From assembly GCA_036507955.1 (NCBI GenBank), contig DATCIH010000120.1:1-37288 (forward strand): a stretch of 37,288 nt of DNA, read 5' to 3'. Below are positions 25,202-33,994 of the stretch, one piece after another (position 1 is the first letter of the stretch; the number at the start of each line of letters is the position of its first letter). The position numbers were made by a program, and so were the translations under genes. This DNA is from DATCIH01 sp036507955 (lineage in GTDB: Bacteria; Bacillota; Clostridia; Clostridiales; Clostridiaceae). The notes under the pieces are model-generated. The model searched no databases and was not told the origin of the DNA. It saw only the letters and a list, made by a program, of their open reading frames with translations.

Positions 25202-27001
25202 ATGTTTAAGGATAAGAAATATAAGTATACAGCATATTATGCTGTAGCTGTAATAGTTTTATTATTAGTTTTAAATTATGCTTTAGTTAGCCTTAGAACG
25301 GGTACAATAGATTACAAAAAATTTACCAAGCTTCTAAGTGAAAAAAAAATATCTGAAGTTTCAATAGGAAAAGATAAGCTAATAGTAATACCAAAGCCTG
25401 ATAGTGGTGAAGTTAAAAAACAATTAGTAACAGGTAAAATAGATGATCCAGAGCTAATAAATAAACTTGAGGCTTCTGGAGCTAGATATGGTATGGCGGT
25501 AGATGAAAATTCTTCTATAATAAGTATAGTCACAAACTGGGTTATTCCAATAATATTATTTTTGCTTATAGGAAGGATTTTTTTTGGAAGACTCGATAAA
25601 AAATTTGGGAGCGGAGTCATGTCCTTCGGAAAAAATACAGCTAAGTTATATGCTGAAAATGAGACGGGGAAAAGTTTTCAAGATGTAGCTGGGCAGGAAG
25701 AGGCTAAGGAGTCCTTAATTGAGATAGTAGATTTTCTGCACAATCCTCAAAGGTATACGGATATAGGAGCTAAGCTTCCTAAAGGTGCACTACTCGTGGG
25801 CCCTCCTGGTACAGGGAAAACATTACTAGCTAAGGCTGTAGCTGGAGAAGCTAAGGTACCCTTCTTTTCCTTATCCGGCTCTAGTTTCGTGGAGATGTTT
25901 GTGGGTATGGGAGCTGCAAGGGTTAGAGACTTATTTAAACAGGCAGAAGAAAAAGCCCCTTGCATTATTTTTATTGATGAAATTGATGCCATAGGTAAAA
26001 GTCGAGATAGTGGTTATCCAGGTGGAAATGATGAGAGAGAGCAAACTTTAAATCAGCTTCTTGCAGAGATGGATGGCTTTGATTCTTCTAAGGGAGTTGT
26101 TATTATTGCGGCAACAAATAGACCAGAGGTATTAGATAAGGCACTACTCAGGCCTGGAAGGTTTGATCGTAGAATCATAGTTGATAGACCTGATTTAAAG
26201 GGAAGAGAAGCAATACTTCGGGTTCACGTAAAGGGCGTAAAGATTGAGGATAATGTAGATTTAGAGGTTATAGCAAGATCTACTCCTGGTGCGGTAGGCT
26301 CAGATCTTGCAAATATTGTTAATGAAGCTGCTTTAAGGGCGGTTAAAGATTCTAGAAAGACTGTTGCGTTTCAAGACCTTTTAGAAGCTGTAGAGGTTAT
26401 TATAGCAGGAAAAGAAAAGAAGGATAGGATTATGTCTTTTAAGGAAAAGAGAATTGTAGCTTTTCATGAAATAGGGCATGCTTTAACCGCTGTGCTAATA
26501 AAAGACTCTGATCCAATTCACAAAATAACAATAGTGCCAAGGACTATGGGAGCTTTAGGATACACTATGCAGCTACCATCAGAAGAAAAGTACCTTATAT
26601 CTAAGGAAGAATTATTTAATAAAATAGTTATACTTTTAGGAGGAAGATCCGCAGAGGAAGTAGAATTTAACATAATATCCACCGGTGCCGCAAATGATAT
26701 AGAAAAGGCTACAGAAACCGCTAGAAGTATGGTAGTTACATATGGAATGTCAGAGAAGTTTGATATGATGGGTATGGAGATAAAAACTAATATATACTTA
26801 GATGGAAGTGGGGTTATGAAATGTAGCCCAGCAACAGAAAAAGAAATTGACGATGAAATACTGGGTATTATAAAAAGTGCCCATAAAACTACCTTGAAAC
26901 TACTTGAAGATAATAAAGATATATTGAGTATAGCAGCAGATAAGCTCATGGAAAAGGAAACTTTAACAGGAGCGGAATTTATGGAAATAATAGAAAGATA
27001 G
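25202..27001 (+). CDS. ftsH: FtsH-family membrane AAA+ zinc protease
   Basis: ATP-dependent membrane protease, 599 residues. Membrane helices at about 9-29 and 111-129 enclose a short extracytoplasmic domain. The AAA+ module has Walker A GPPGTGKT (near 200-207), Walker B CIIFIDEIDA, and the second region of homology TNRPEVLDKALLRPGRFDRR. The protease has zinc motif HEIGH at 422-426 and the downstream STGAANDIEKAT aspartate region. The pore loop reads FVGMGA where FVGVGA is usual. It is encoded between an M20 hydrolase and HelD, not next to hpt or tilS as the housekeeping copy often is, so it is probably a second FtsH, perhaps stress-linked. Confidence 0.93.
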   Translation: MFKDKKYKYTAYYAVAVIVLLLVLNYALVSLRTGTIDYKKFTKLLSEKKISEVSIGKDKLIVIPKPDSGEVKKQLVTGKIDDPELINKLEASGARYGMAVDENSSIISIVTNWVIPIILFLLIGRIFFGRLDKKFGSGVMSFGKNTAKLYAENETGKSFQDVAGQEEAKESLIEIVDFLHNPQRYTDIGAKLPKGALLVGPPGTGKTLLAKAVAGEAKVPFFSLSGSSFVEMFVGMGAARVRDLFKQAEEKAPCIIFIDEIDAIGKSRDSGYPGGNDEREQTLNQLLAEMDGFDSSKGVVIIAATNRPEVLDKALLRPGRFDRRIIVDRPDLKGREAILRVHVKGVKIEDNVDLEVIARSTPGAVGSDLANIVNEAALRAVKDSRKTVAFQDLLEAVEVIIAGKEKKDRIMSFKEKRIVAFHEIGHALTAVLIKDSDPIHKITIVPRTMGALGYTMQLPSEEKYLISKEELFNKIVILLGGRSAEEVEFNIISTGAANDIEKATETARSMVVTYGMSEKFDMMGMEIKTNIYLDGSGVMKCSPATEKEIDDEILGIIKSAHKTTLKLLEDNKDILSIAADKLMEKETLTGAEFMEIIER

Positions 27002-27014
27002 GAGATTTGATAGA

Positions 27015-29246
27015 GTGGAAGCTTTTGAATTTAAACTAGAAGAAGATAAGCTAAAAGAGATAACTGAGATAATTAAGGAAGAGCTTTTAGAATATGCTAA
27101 GCAAAGAAAGGATATGACTGACTTTATTATAGATTACAGAAAGGGGGTTCTTGAAGAATACAGAGATGATGAAGATAGACTTATGGAATATTTTGATCAT
27201 GAGATATTTGTAAAGGAAGAAGCCTTTAGGAATATAGACAATAGGCTTAAAGAACTTGTTATACTAGCTCCCTCCCCATATTTTGGAAGAATAGATTTCT
27301 TGGATTCTGAGTTTCAAGCTTTAGAAAAGTTGTATATAGGAAGATTTGGAATAATACCTAGAGGTAGTTATGAACCAATAGTTGTAGATTGGAGAGCACC
27401 AGTTGCTTCTATTTTTTATGAAGGCAGCATGGGGGAGGATTCGTATAATGCTCCTACGGGTAAGGTTAAAGTGGATGTTAAGCTAAAAAGACAGTATATA
27501 ATAAAAAAAGCTAAGCTAAAGGGAATGTTTGATTCTGCTTTAGATGTTAAAGACGAGATACTTCAGCTTACCTTAAGTAAGAATGCAGGAGATAAACTTA
27601 AGGATATTATTATGACTATCCAAAAGGAACAGGATAATATAATACGTAAGCCCTATAATAAAACTGTTCTTGTAAATGGAATAGCAGGTAGCGGCAAGAC
27701 AACCATTGCCTTGCATAGAGTTGCTTACCTTCTTTATAATTATAGAGATACTCTTGGAGATAAGGTTCTAATCCTTGGACCTAATTCAATTTTTATGGAA
27801 TATATCGGGACCGTATTGCCGAGTTTAGGGGAGGTAGGAGTAAAACAGCTTACCTTTAATGAATTTGCTTATAATATTATAGCAGGCGAAGCCTTGATGA
27901 CAGAGGAAGGAAAGCTATATGAGAAAAAGAAGTTACTTAAAAGTAAGGATATCAAAACAAAAGGTATATCTTTTGAGGAACTAGACTATTTATTAAATTG
28001 TATGAGCTACAAGGAATATATGGAAAAGGTATTAAGTGAAGATAAGGCTTTTCTGGGAATAGTTAAGTATAAAAATTCTTTAGAGTTTATTGAAAGCTTA
28101 GATAAAGAAATTAAATGCTACAATGAGGACTATGTGGGCGTAGAGCCTTTAGTTTATAAAGGGAAAGTTGTATTAACTGTGGAGGAGATAAGAGGTCTTC
28201 TAGCTGATTATATGAATTTACCTCTTCTTAGGCGTCTAAGAAAAGTAAGATCCATAATATACTTAAAGCTAAATAATGAAAGAGATGATCAAATAAGGGA
28301 TATAAATGATAATTTTAAAGCTTCAATTTCTAAGCTTTCAGAGGAAGAAAAAAATGATGAAGAAAGTAATTTATTATATTTCAGAAGGGCTAAGATACGG
28401 GAAGTAATAAGAGAACTTATATTATCTAGAAAGAGCTTAGAATGGATGGCTATTCCGAGCTCTATACAAATATATAAAAAATATAATAAAGGTGAGCAAC
28501 TAACTATAGATGACTTAGCTCCAATATTATATATTAAAGTAAAACTAGAGGGTGCAAGGCTAAAAAATGAGATAAAGCATATAGTAATAGATGAATTTCA
28601 GGATTATAGCATATTACAACTAAAGGTGATTGAAGATATAACAAAATGTAAATTCTTTACCTTAGTAGGGGATAGAAATCAGAGATTACTTCCTGAAAAT
28701 GAAGATTCATTAGGTATAAATGAAGGAGATAGGCTTAGATTAGGTATAGAAGAGTTCAATTTGTATAAAAGTTATAGATCTACAGCGGAGATAATGCAGT
28801 ATGCTTCTAAGTTCCTTAAAGATAAGGAAGAGGTAGCAAAGCAGGATTATATGGTAAGACAAGGAGATATAGTTACAGAGGAGTCCTTTGATAGCTTTTC
28901 CTTAATGGCTGATGCTATAAGTGAAACGATAGCACGACTCGAGGATGCTAAAGTGAAAAGTGAAGATGCTTATGAAAATATAGCAGTTATATGCAAAAAT
29001 GATCTTGAGCTAGAAAGAATAAGAGCTTCCATGAATTCTAATACAAGAATAAAAGTTATAAATAGGGAAGATATAAATTATACTGGAGGAGTTGTCATAC
29101 TACCATCCTATTTTTCTAAGGGCATGGAATTTGATGTGGTTATTATGGCTTTAGAGGATAAGGAAAAAGGAGATAAATTAAAGTATATTATGGCAACTAG
29201 AGCATTACATAAATTATATGTTTATTCCTACAAGCAAGATAAATGA
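27015..29246 (+). CDS. helD: HelD-type UvrD/Rep-like helicase
   Basis: ATPase that binds RNA polymerase and frees stalled complexes, 743 residues from a GTG at 27015 (AGGAGA 9 bases upstream). The N-terminal about 75 residues are a charged helical arm; DFLDSEFQALEKLYIGRFGI and IVVDWRAPVASIFYEG are typical of HelD. Walker A is NGIAGSGKTTIALHR (about 220-234), Walker B IVIDEFQDYS, then VGDRNQRL and SYRSTAEIM. The C-terminal helicase motif ATRALHKLYV is present. An acidic charged insertion lies at about 430-460. It follows ftsH by 13 bases and probably shares its transcript. Confidence 0.93.
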   Translation: MEAFEFKLEEDKLKEITEIIKEELLEYAKQRKDMTDFIIDYRKGVLEEYRDDEDRLMEYFDHEIFVKEEAFRNIDNRLKELVILAPSPYFGRIDFLDSEFQALEKLYIGRFGIIPRGSYEPIVVDWRAPVASIFYEGSMGEDSYNAPTGKVKVDVKLKRQYIIKKAKLKGMFDSALDVKDEILQLTLSKNAGDKLKDIIMTIQKEQDNIIRKPYNKTVLVNGIAGSGKTTIALHRVAYLLYNYRDTLGDKVLILGPNSIFMEYIGTVLPSLGEVGVKQLTFNEFAYNIIAGEALMTEEGKLYEKKKLLKSKDIKTKGISFEELDYLLNCMSYKEYMEKVLSEDKAFLGIVKYKNSLEFIESLDKEIKCYNEDYVGVEPLVYKGKVVLTVEEIRGLLADYMNLPLLRRLRKVRSIIYLKLNNERDDQIRDINDNFKASISKLSEEEKNDEESNLLYFRRAKIREVIRELILSRKSLEWMAIPSSIQIYKKYNKGEQLTIDDLAPILYIKVKLEGARLKNEIKHIVIDEFQDYSILQLKVIEDITKCKFFTLVGDRNQRLLPENEDSLGINEGDRLRLGIEEFNLYKSYRSTAEIMQYASKFLKDKEEVAKQDYMVRQGDIVTEESFDSFSLMADAISETIARLEDAKVKSEDAYENIAVICKNDLELERIRASMNSNTRIKVINREDINYTGGVVILPSYFSKGMEFDVVIMALEDKEKGDKLKYIMATRALHKLYVYSYKQDK

Positions 29247-29299
29247 CAAATATAGAAATATATGATATCATAGAATAAAAATGTATGGAGGCTTTTATT

Positions 29300-29623
29300 A
29301 TGGCTTTTAAAGATTCTTTTAAAGTTGCATTATCAACAATTGCTAAATCTGTAACTGAAGGTGCTGCAAATGTTTCTGCAAAGTCTGGTGAAATGATTGA
29401 GGTTGTAAAATTAAAGGGAACCGTTCATGCTGAAGAAGAAAAAATCAAAAAGATCTATGGTGAAATTGGGAAGCTCTATTATGACATTAAAAAAAATCCT
29501 GATGCGTCAGAGGAGGGAGCTTCAAAGCTTTTAGAGCTTGAAGATTCCATAGATGAAGCAAAGAAGGTCCTAGATGATCTGCAGGATAAAATACAAGAGG
29601 CTAAAAGTAAAAAAAATCAGTAA
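29300..29623 (+). CDS. Small coiled-coil protein of unknown function
   Basis: 107 residues from ATG 29300; GGAGG ends 8 bases before it, whereas the in-frame ATG at 29285 overlaps that site. The N-terminal third is Ala/Ser/Val-rich and helical (FKVALSTIAKSVTEGAANVS); the rest is a lysine/glutamate-rich coiled coil with IYGEIGKLYYDIKKNPDAS in the middle. No signal peptide or cysteine. It has its own terminator. The composition resembles stress or phage-shock-type accessory proteins, but I do not recognise the family. Confidence 0.85.
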   Translation: MAFKDSFKVALSTIAKSVTEGAANVSAKSGEMIEVVKLKGTVHAEEEKIKKIYGEIGKLYYDIKKNPDASEEGASKLLELEDSIDEAKKVLDDLQDKIQEAKSKKNQ

Positions 29624-29657
29624 AAATTAAAACCACCAGGTAGGTGGTTTTAATTTT
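29623..29657. terminator. Bidirectional terminator
   Basis: A perfect 15-bp stem, 29623-29637 with 29643-29657, loop AGGTA, A-tract on one side and T-tract on the other. It overlaps the stop codons of both convergent genes. Confidence 0.93.
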
Positions 29658-30508
29658 TTGATTTAGAGGTAAAATCTCGATCAAAGGTTATAACTGAATT
29701 ATAGTTTGGGCCTAAGGCTTTTACGTCCGTATCTATAAAAGCTTTTAGAGCTCGTTGACCTTTTATAGAAAAGTCCGAATTGCTTTTTAATACCACATCG
29801 AAAACCAGATTTTTGTAAGTTTCAGTTCCCACAACTCTGAAATCATGAAAGGACTTTACTTCTTTATAACTTTTTAATATATTTATTATATCCTCTCGTA
29901 TCCTTGCTACCTCTTCATTATCAGTATTTATAGGGTCTGTATGTATGATAATATATACACCCATAGCTTCATAAATATCCTTTTCTACTTTGTCTATTAT
30001 CTCATGGATTTTGGATATTGATATATCACAGGGCACTTCTGCATGAACAGAAACCATGATTCTTGTTGGCCCATAATTATGAACTATTAAATCATGAACT
30101 CCAGATATATATTCATATTCCTTTAAGCGATTTATAATTTCCATTACAAAATCAGGATCTGCTGCTTCTCCAAGAATAGGGTTCAAAGTTTCCTTAGCTA
30201 ATCTATAAGCAGAATACATGATAAATATTGCTATTAGTACCCCAATATATCCATCAACCGGAATATTACTGAATTTAGAAAAGAGAAGAGAAAAGGAAGC
30301 TCCTGCTAATATAAAGACATCATTTAGTGCATCTACAGAGGTAGCCTTTAAGGTCTCTGAATTTATTTCCTCGCTCAGATTTTTATTAAAGCTAGATAGC
30401 CATATCTTTGAGGGCATGGCTATAAGGAGAATGATAAAGGGAATAAGACTAAAGCTTACAACTGATGGATGGACTATCCTAGTGATGGAGGTTTTTATAA
30501 ATTCATAT
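29650..30508 (-). pseudogene. Cation diffusion facilitator missing its N-terminal half
   Basis: Remnant of a metal-ion/H+ antiporter of the CDF family. Homologous sequence begins near 30508 with YEFIKTSITRIVHPSVV and runs in frame to the stop at 29650, about 285 residues. It retains the later membrane helices, the LKATSVDALNDVFI metal-site helix and the long cytosolic C-terminal domain. Missing are the first helices with the first metal site and the HPYGHGR region that precede this segment in family members. Upstream of 30508 lies the insertion element end, and beyond the element no CDF sequence is found. A methionine at 30417 could start 255 residues, but with half the transport core gone it should not function. 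Confidence 0.85.
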
Positions 30509-30574
30509 CTGGTCCTATGTCAATAAAAAGTACAAATTAAAATGAGAAAGTTATTGTTAGAAGTTCCCTTAAAT

Positions 30575-31486
30575 TTAAATTGCTATTGCTAGATTAAGTT
30601 TGGTTGCTTTTTCATATGCTATTTCAAACTCATCAGGTGACATATAGTTGCAATGGCTATGAATTCTTACTGTATTGTAAAATGCTTCAATGTATTCAAA
30701 TACAAGGGCATATGCATGGTGGTGATTTTTGATTTTAAAACGGTTTATCCATTCACGTTTGATAATTGCGTGGAAAGATTCAATACATGCATTATCCCAG
30801 GGAAAGGCTTTCTTTGAATAACTGGTCGTCATGTTGGTAGTTGCCTTTTTATATTCATTGGAGATGTACTGGCTGCCTCTGTCACTGTGTATAATAACTG
30901 GATTAACCATTTCCCTGCTATCCTTGGCTTTATTAATTGTGTCTATAACACAGGCTACCTGGAGAGTCTCTGTAAGTGTCCAAGCTATAATTCTCCGAGA
31001 GTACAAATCCATAATGCTAGTAAGATATACAAAACCTGCATTTGTCCAAATATATGTGATATCTGTGCACCAAACTGTATTTGGAACAGATGGATTAAAT
31101 TGCTCATCAAGTATGTTTTCAAGTTTGCTGCTGAAATCAGAATCTTTTGTAGTAATGGTATATGGCTTTATATACTGGGCTTTTATACCGAGTTCTCTCA
31201 TATATTTTCCAACAGTACGTTCTGATATTTTTTCACCATCCTTTTGTATTTCTTTTGCGATTTTAGGAGCACCATAATTTTGGTATGATTGATCATAGAT
31301 TTTCTGAATTCTTTCCTTTACAGACTGTATCCTCTTTTGCTGATTTGAAGGAAGGCGGTGCATCCATGCGTTATATCCCGATCGTGAAACGCCTAATATA
31401 TTAAGCACTTTGCTGACAGAAACCCGGCGTTTTCCCTTGAGGTCTTCACATTCGTTTTGTACTTCAAGATAGATTGCTTCTGTCAA
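30575..31486 (-). CDS. IS3-family transposase OrfB (DDE integrase domain)
   Basis: Catalytic part of the transposase, 303 residues from a TTG at 31486. The first about 110 residues contain the IS150-type helical DNA-binding region (VSKVLNILGVSRSGYNAWM). The catalytic core has the three acidic residues in VWCTDITYI, VIIHSDRGSQYIS and ACIESFHAIIKREW, so the enzyme looks intact. It is normally made as a fusion with OrfA by -1 frameshifting; a TTAAAAAAAGC slippery tract lies just before the overlap. The TTG start may therefore not be used alone. Confidence 0.95.
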   Translation of the reverse strand: MTEAIYLEVQNECEDLKGKRRVSVSKVLNILGVSRSGYNAWMHRLPSNQQKRIQSVKERIQKIYDQSYQNYGAPKIAKEIQKDGEKISERTVGKYMRELGIKAQYIKPYTITTKDSDFSSKLENILDEQFNPSVPNTVWCTDITYIWTNAGFVYLTSIMDLYSRRIIAWTLTETLQVACVIDTINKAKDSREMVNPVIIHSDRGSQYISNEYKKATTNMTTSYSKKAFPWDNACIESFHAIIKREWINRFKIKNHHHAYALVFEYIEAFYNTVRIHSHCNYMSPDEFEIAYEKATKLNLAIAI

Positions 31487-31767
31487 TTTCCCAGAAAGCT
31501 TATTGCTTTTTTTAATATATCAAGTGCGTCCTTTGTATCACGAAGTTCACGTTTTAATAGTGAAATCTCCTTTTGTTCATCACTGCCGTAGTTACCAGAA
31601 CCACGTACTTGAATTCCGTTTTCTTCATTGCACTCCCTCAGCCATTTAGACAAGGTACTACCTCCTATGCCAAGATTTTTGGCACAGCCTGTCAATGCAA
31701 GTTCCTTGTGATCTATATAATATTTAACAGCATCTTCTTTAAATTGTTTATCGTGTTGTTTTCTCAT
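31483..31767 (-). CDS. IS3-family transposase OrfA
   Basis: 94-residue helix-turn-helix protein that recognises the element ends. Residues 5-45 hold FKEDAVKYYI and NLGIGGSTLSKWLRE, the helix-turn-helix; the rest is a leucine-zipper-like coiled coil (EISLLKRELRDTKDALDILKKA). GGAGGG lies 8 bases before the ATG on the minus strand. The last codons include the A-tract at which ribosomes can slip into OrfB. Confidence 0.93.
   Translation of the reverse strand: MRKQHDKQFKEDAVKYYIDHKELALTGCAKNLGIGGSTLSKWLRECNEENGIQVRGSGNYGSDEQKEISLLKRELRDTKDALDILKKAISFLGN
31507..31513 (-). other. Candidate -1 frameshift site of the transposase
   Basis: Seven A in a row on the coding strand, read as TTA AAA AAA GCA in OrfA. 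A -1 slip on A-AAA-AAA joins OrfA to the frame of OrfB without a stop. Confidence 0.65.
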
Positions 31768-31954
31768 GATTAAGTCCCTCCATCTATTATTTTTATTGTA
31801 ATACTTATCAGGAACTTTCTCAATTTCTATTGTACTATTTTTATTCTACCACCATACATTAGAATAAATTACTAAGCCGTTCAGGGTGGAACACTCATTT
31901 TCTTCCAGCAAGTAGAACTTGCCGGTAATCTTAATAAAGAAAGGATGACAAAAT

Positions 31955-32104
31955 ATGTTATATTCAATCGCGATAATTCTTGTAGTCTTATGGATTCTTG
32001 GTTTAGTTACATCGTATACTATGGGCGGATTTATTCATATTCTTCTCGTAGTTGCTATAATTGTGGTTTTGATAAAAGTAATTACTGGGAAAAAGGTACT
32101 TTAA
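31955..32104 (+). CDS. DUF5670/lmo0937-type small membrane protein
   Basis: 49-residue membrane peptide: MLYSIAIILVVLWILGL, a glycine/threonine turn, GGFIHILLVVAIIVVLI and a lysine end. This two-helix pattern with a GGFIHxLLVVAI core is that of the lmo0937/DUF5670 family, often found among stress genes. AAAGGA sits about 9 bases before the ATG. A different frame (-1) continues past its stop with TKVSENVEKGKQKVDKLIK and ends at 32187, which looks like real coding. A -1 shift near GGGAAAAAGG would fuse both to about 77 residues. Confidence 0.85.
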   Translation: MLYSIAIILVVLWILGLVTSYTMGGFIHILLVVAIIVVLIKVITGKKVL

Positions 32105-32200
32105 CCAAAGTATCAGAGAATGTAGAAAAAGGTAAGCAAAAGGTAGACAAGCTTATTAAAGATGATAAAACGAAACTCAAAGAATGAAAGGAGTATTATT

Positions 32201-32944
32201 ATGCTAAACAAAGCCAAAACACTAAAGGGTTACAAATTGAACAGCCTTGAAGGGGAAATAGCGAAGGTAAAAGAATTCTACTTCGATGACCACTACTGGA
32301 CGATTCGCTATCTGGTCGCCGACACAGGAAGCTGGCTTCAGGACAGGCAGGTATTGATCTCCCCGTATGCGCTGGCCGATGTGAATAAAGAGGAAGAAAA
32401 CATTACCATAAATTTGACCAAAAGTCAGATTGAGGGAAGCCCATCTGCTGAATGTGACAAGCCCGTCTCACGACAATTTGAGGAGGCATACTACGGGTAT
32501 TATGGATGGCCGGTGTACTGGGATGGACCATACACGTGGGGATCTTATCCAAGCATTGAGCGGGACCCCCAAAAGTGGACGGAATTCACCCAAGTCGAGG
32601 AAGAGTGGGATCCGAATTTGCGCAGCACTTACGATGTGAGTGGCCATGATATCCAAGCTATAGACGGCGAGATTGGCTACGTTAAAGATTTTATAATCGA
32701 CGACGAGACGTGGACGATTCGTTATCTAATCATCGATACAGGGAGCTGGTGGCCGGGGAAAAAGGTCCTGGTTTCACCCCAATGGATCGAGCGAGTTAGT
32801 GGGAGCGAGTCGAAAGTATTCGTCAATCTTCTTCGCGAGACCATCAAGCAGTCACCTGAATACACTGACGAGTCTCTACTAAACCGTGATTATGAGATCG
32901 GACTGCATAAACATTACAATCGCCTGGGATACTGGGTCGATTAA
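32201..32944 (+). CDS. Duplicated PRC-barrel domain protein
   Basis: 247 residues from ATG 32201 (AAAGGAG upstream). Two PRC-barrel copies: about 4-60 (GYKLNSLEGEIAKVKEFYFDD, WTIRYLVADTGSW) and about 143-200 (GHDIQAIDGEIGYVKDFIIDD, WTIRYLIIDTGSW). They are joined by a Tyr/Trp/Gly-rich linker (YYGYYGWPVYWDGPYTWG). PRC barrels are protein- or RNA-docking folds; a partner is not known here. There is no signal peptide. The gene is visibly richer in G and C, with codons such as GCC, CTG, GGC and CGC, than everything around it, a sign of transfer from a higher-GC host. Confidence 0.9.
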   Translation: MLNKAKTLKGYKLNSLEGEIAKVKEFYFDDHYWTIRYLVADTGSWLQDRQVLISPYALADVNKEEENITINLTKSQIEGSPSAECDKPVSRQFEEAYYGYYGWPVYWDGPYTWGSYPSIERDPQKWTEFTQVEEEWDPNLRSTYDVSGHDIQAIDGEIGYVKDFIIDDETWTIRYLIIDTGSWWPGKKVLVSPQWIERVSGSESKVFVNLLRETIKQSPEYTDESLLNRDYEIGLHKHYNRLGYWVD

Positions 32945-32995
32945 TTGGCTTCCAAAAGATTATATGAAAAAAGATGCTTTAGTCTTGAATAAGGA

Positions 32996-33038
32996 AAATA
33001 TAAACTGCAATCCATGCATCAGGTCGCAGTTTATATTT
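32996..33038 (+). terminator. Probable terminator after the PRC-barrel gene
   Basis: AAATATAAACTGC (32996-33008) pairs with GCAGTTTATATTT (33026-33038), 13 bp, 17-base loop; the tail is moderately T-rich. The rest of the gap to 33192 is AT-rich with no gene seen. Confidence 0.6.
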
Positions 33039-33192
33039 ATACTTTCTTTATAGTTTAGCTTTATAATACAGAAGTTATTTACGACTAATCTAGAATACAA
33101 ATTGGAAAAAAAATTATCCCAAATGTCTTATTATATATTCAAATCGACTACTCTTTTAATAAATTTATCCTAAAAATTAAGGAGGATAGATT

Positions 33193-33930
33193 ATGAAAGC
33201 ACTATTTCTTGCCGGTGGTATGGGTACTAGGCTGCAACCGCTAACAGACAAAACGCCAAAACCTATGGTTCCTATTATGAATAAACCCTTACTAGAAAGG
33301 ACCATGCTTAACCTTGAAAAATGTGGTATTACAGAAGTTGTTATAAGCACTTGTTATCAGCCAGAATACATAAAAGACTATTTCGACAATAGGGAAAATC
33401 TAAACTTGAAAATTGAATATACAGTAGAAGATACTCCAATGGGTACCGCAGGTGCAATTAAAAAGGCGGAAGAGTACTTTAGAGAATCCTTTATGGTATT
33501 TAATTCAGATATATTAAGTGATATAGATTTAAATAAAATGATATATTTTCATAAATCTAAACAAGCACTTGCAACCATAGCAGTAACTGAAGTTAAAGAT
33601 CCATCAATATATGGTGTCATTGAATATGATACTAGTGGATATGCTGTTTCTTTTAAAGAAAAGCCAAAATTTGGTGAAACACTTTCAAAATCCATAAATA
33701 CAGGTATTTATATATTTGAGCCTGCAATCTTTAAAGAAATTGCTGACAATCGAGCAGTATCTATGGAAAGAGAAATATTTCCCAAACTACTTAAGAAATC
33801 CAAAAAGATAGGGGTTTATCAAAGCGGCAGCTATTGGATGGATATAGGTAACATTGAAAAGTATATACAGGTACATAAGGATATAATGGAAGTATTCTTT
33901 GGAATGACATCATTATCAGCAAAAACGTGA
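33193..33930 (+). CDS. NDP-sugar pyrophosphorylase-like nucleotidyltransferase
   Basis: Makes a nucleotide sugar from a sugar 1-phosphate and NTP, 245 residues. The signature LAGGMGTRLQPLTDKTPKPMVPI is at about 6-28, with the product/metal aspartate in VFNSDILSDI and the sugar-binding region GTAGAIKKAEEY and EKPKFGET, then NTGIYIFEP. This length is the catalytic domain only, without a C-terminal left-handed helix, as in short mannose- or glucose-1-phosphate enzymes. AAGGAGG precedes the ATG. It is followed by a glycosyltransferase and a hemibarrel protein and probably feeds them. Confidence 0.92.
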   Translation: MKALFLAGGMGTRLQPLTDKTPKPMVPIMNKPLLERTMLNLEKCGITEVVISTCYQPEYIKDYFDNRENLNLKIEYTVEDTPMGTAGAIKKAEEYFRESFMVFNSDILSDIDLNKMIYFHKSKQALATIAVTEVKDPSIYGVIEYDTSGYAVSFKEKPKFGETLSKSINTGIYIFEPAIFKEIADNRAVSMEREIFPKLLKKSKKIGVYQSGSYWMDIGNIEKYIQVHKDIMEVFFGMTSLSAKT

Positions 33931-33994
33931 GATTAATGAAAAGTGAAATATCAAGGGTTTTACAAACTAAAAAAATGAAAGGGTGATGATTGAT

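Larger units (their letters stand above)
30510..31854 (-). mobile_element. IS3-family insertion sequence
   Basis: About 1.35 kb element with orfA and orfB on the minus strand. Imperfect terminal inverted repeats are seen: the left end TGGTCCTATG...GTACAA...GAGAAAGTT and, on the other strand, the right end TGGTGGTAG...GTACAA...GAGAAAGTT. Exact ends are uncertain by about 10 bases, and no target duplication is apparent (flanks TATC and TACA). The two frames overlap at 31483-31486, as usual for the family. Confidence 0.85.

Noticed and set aside
30831..31277. Plus-strand frames of 148 and 112 residues inside the insertion element
   Set aside because: They are antisense shadows of the well supported transposase OrfB.
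31945..32187. 80-residue frame starting MTKYVIFNRDN
   Set aside because: Its first two thirds overlap the better supported DUF5670 peptide and read like an out-of-frame shadow; only the tail looks coding, which is reported as a finding.
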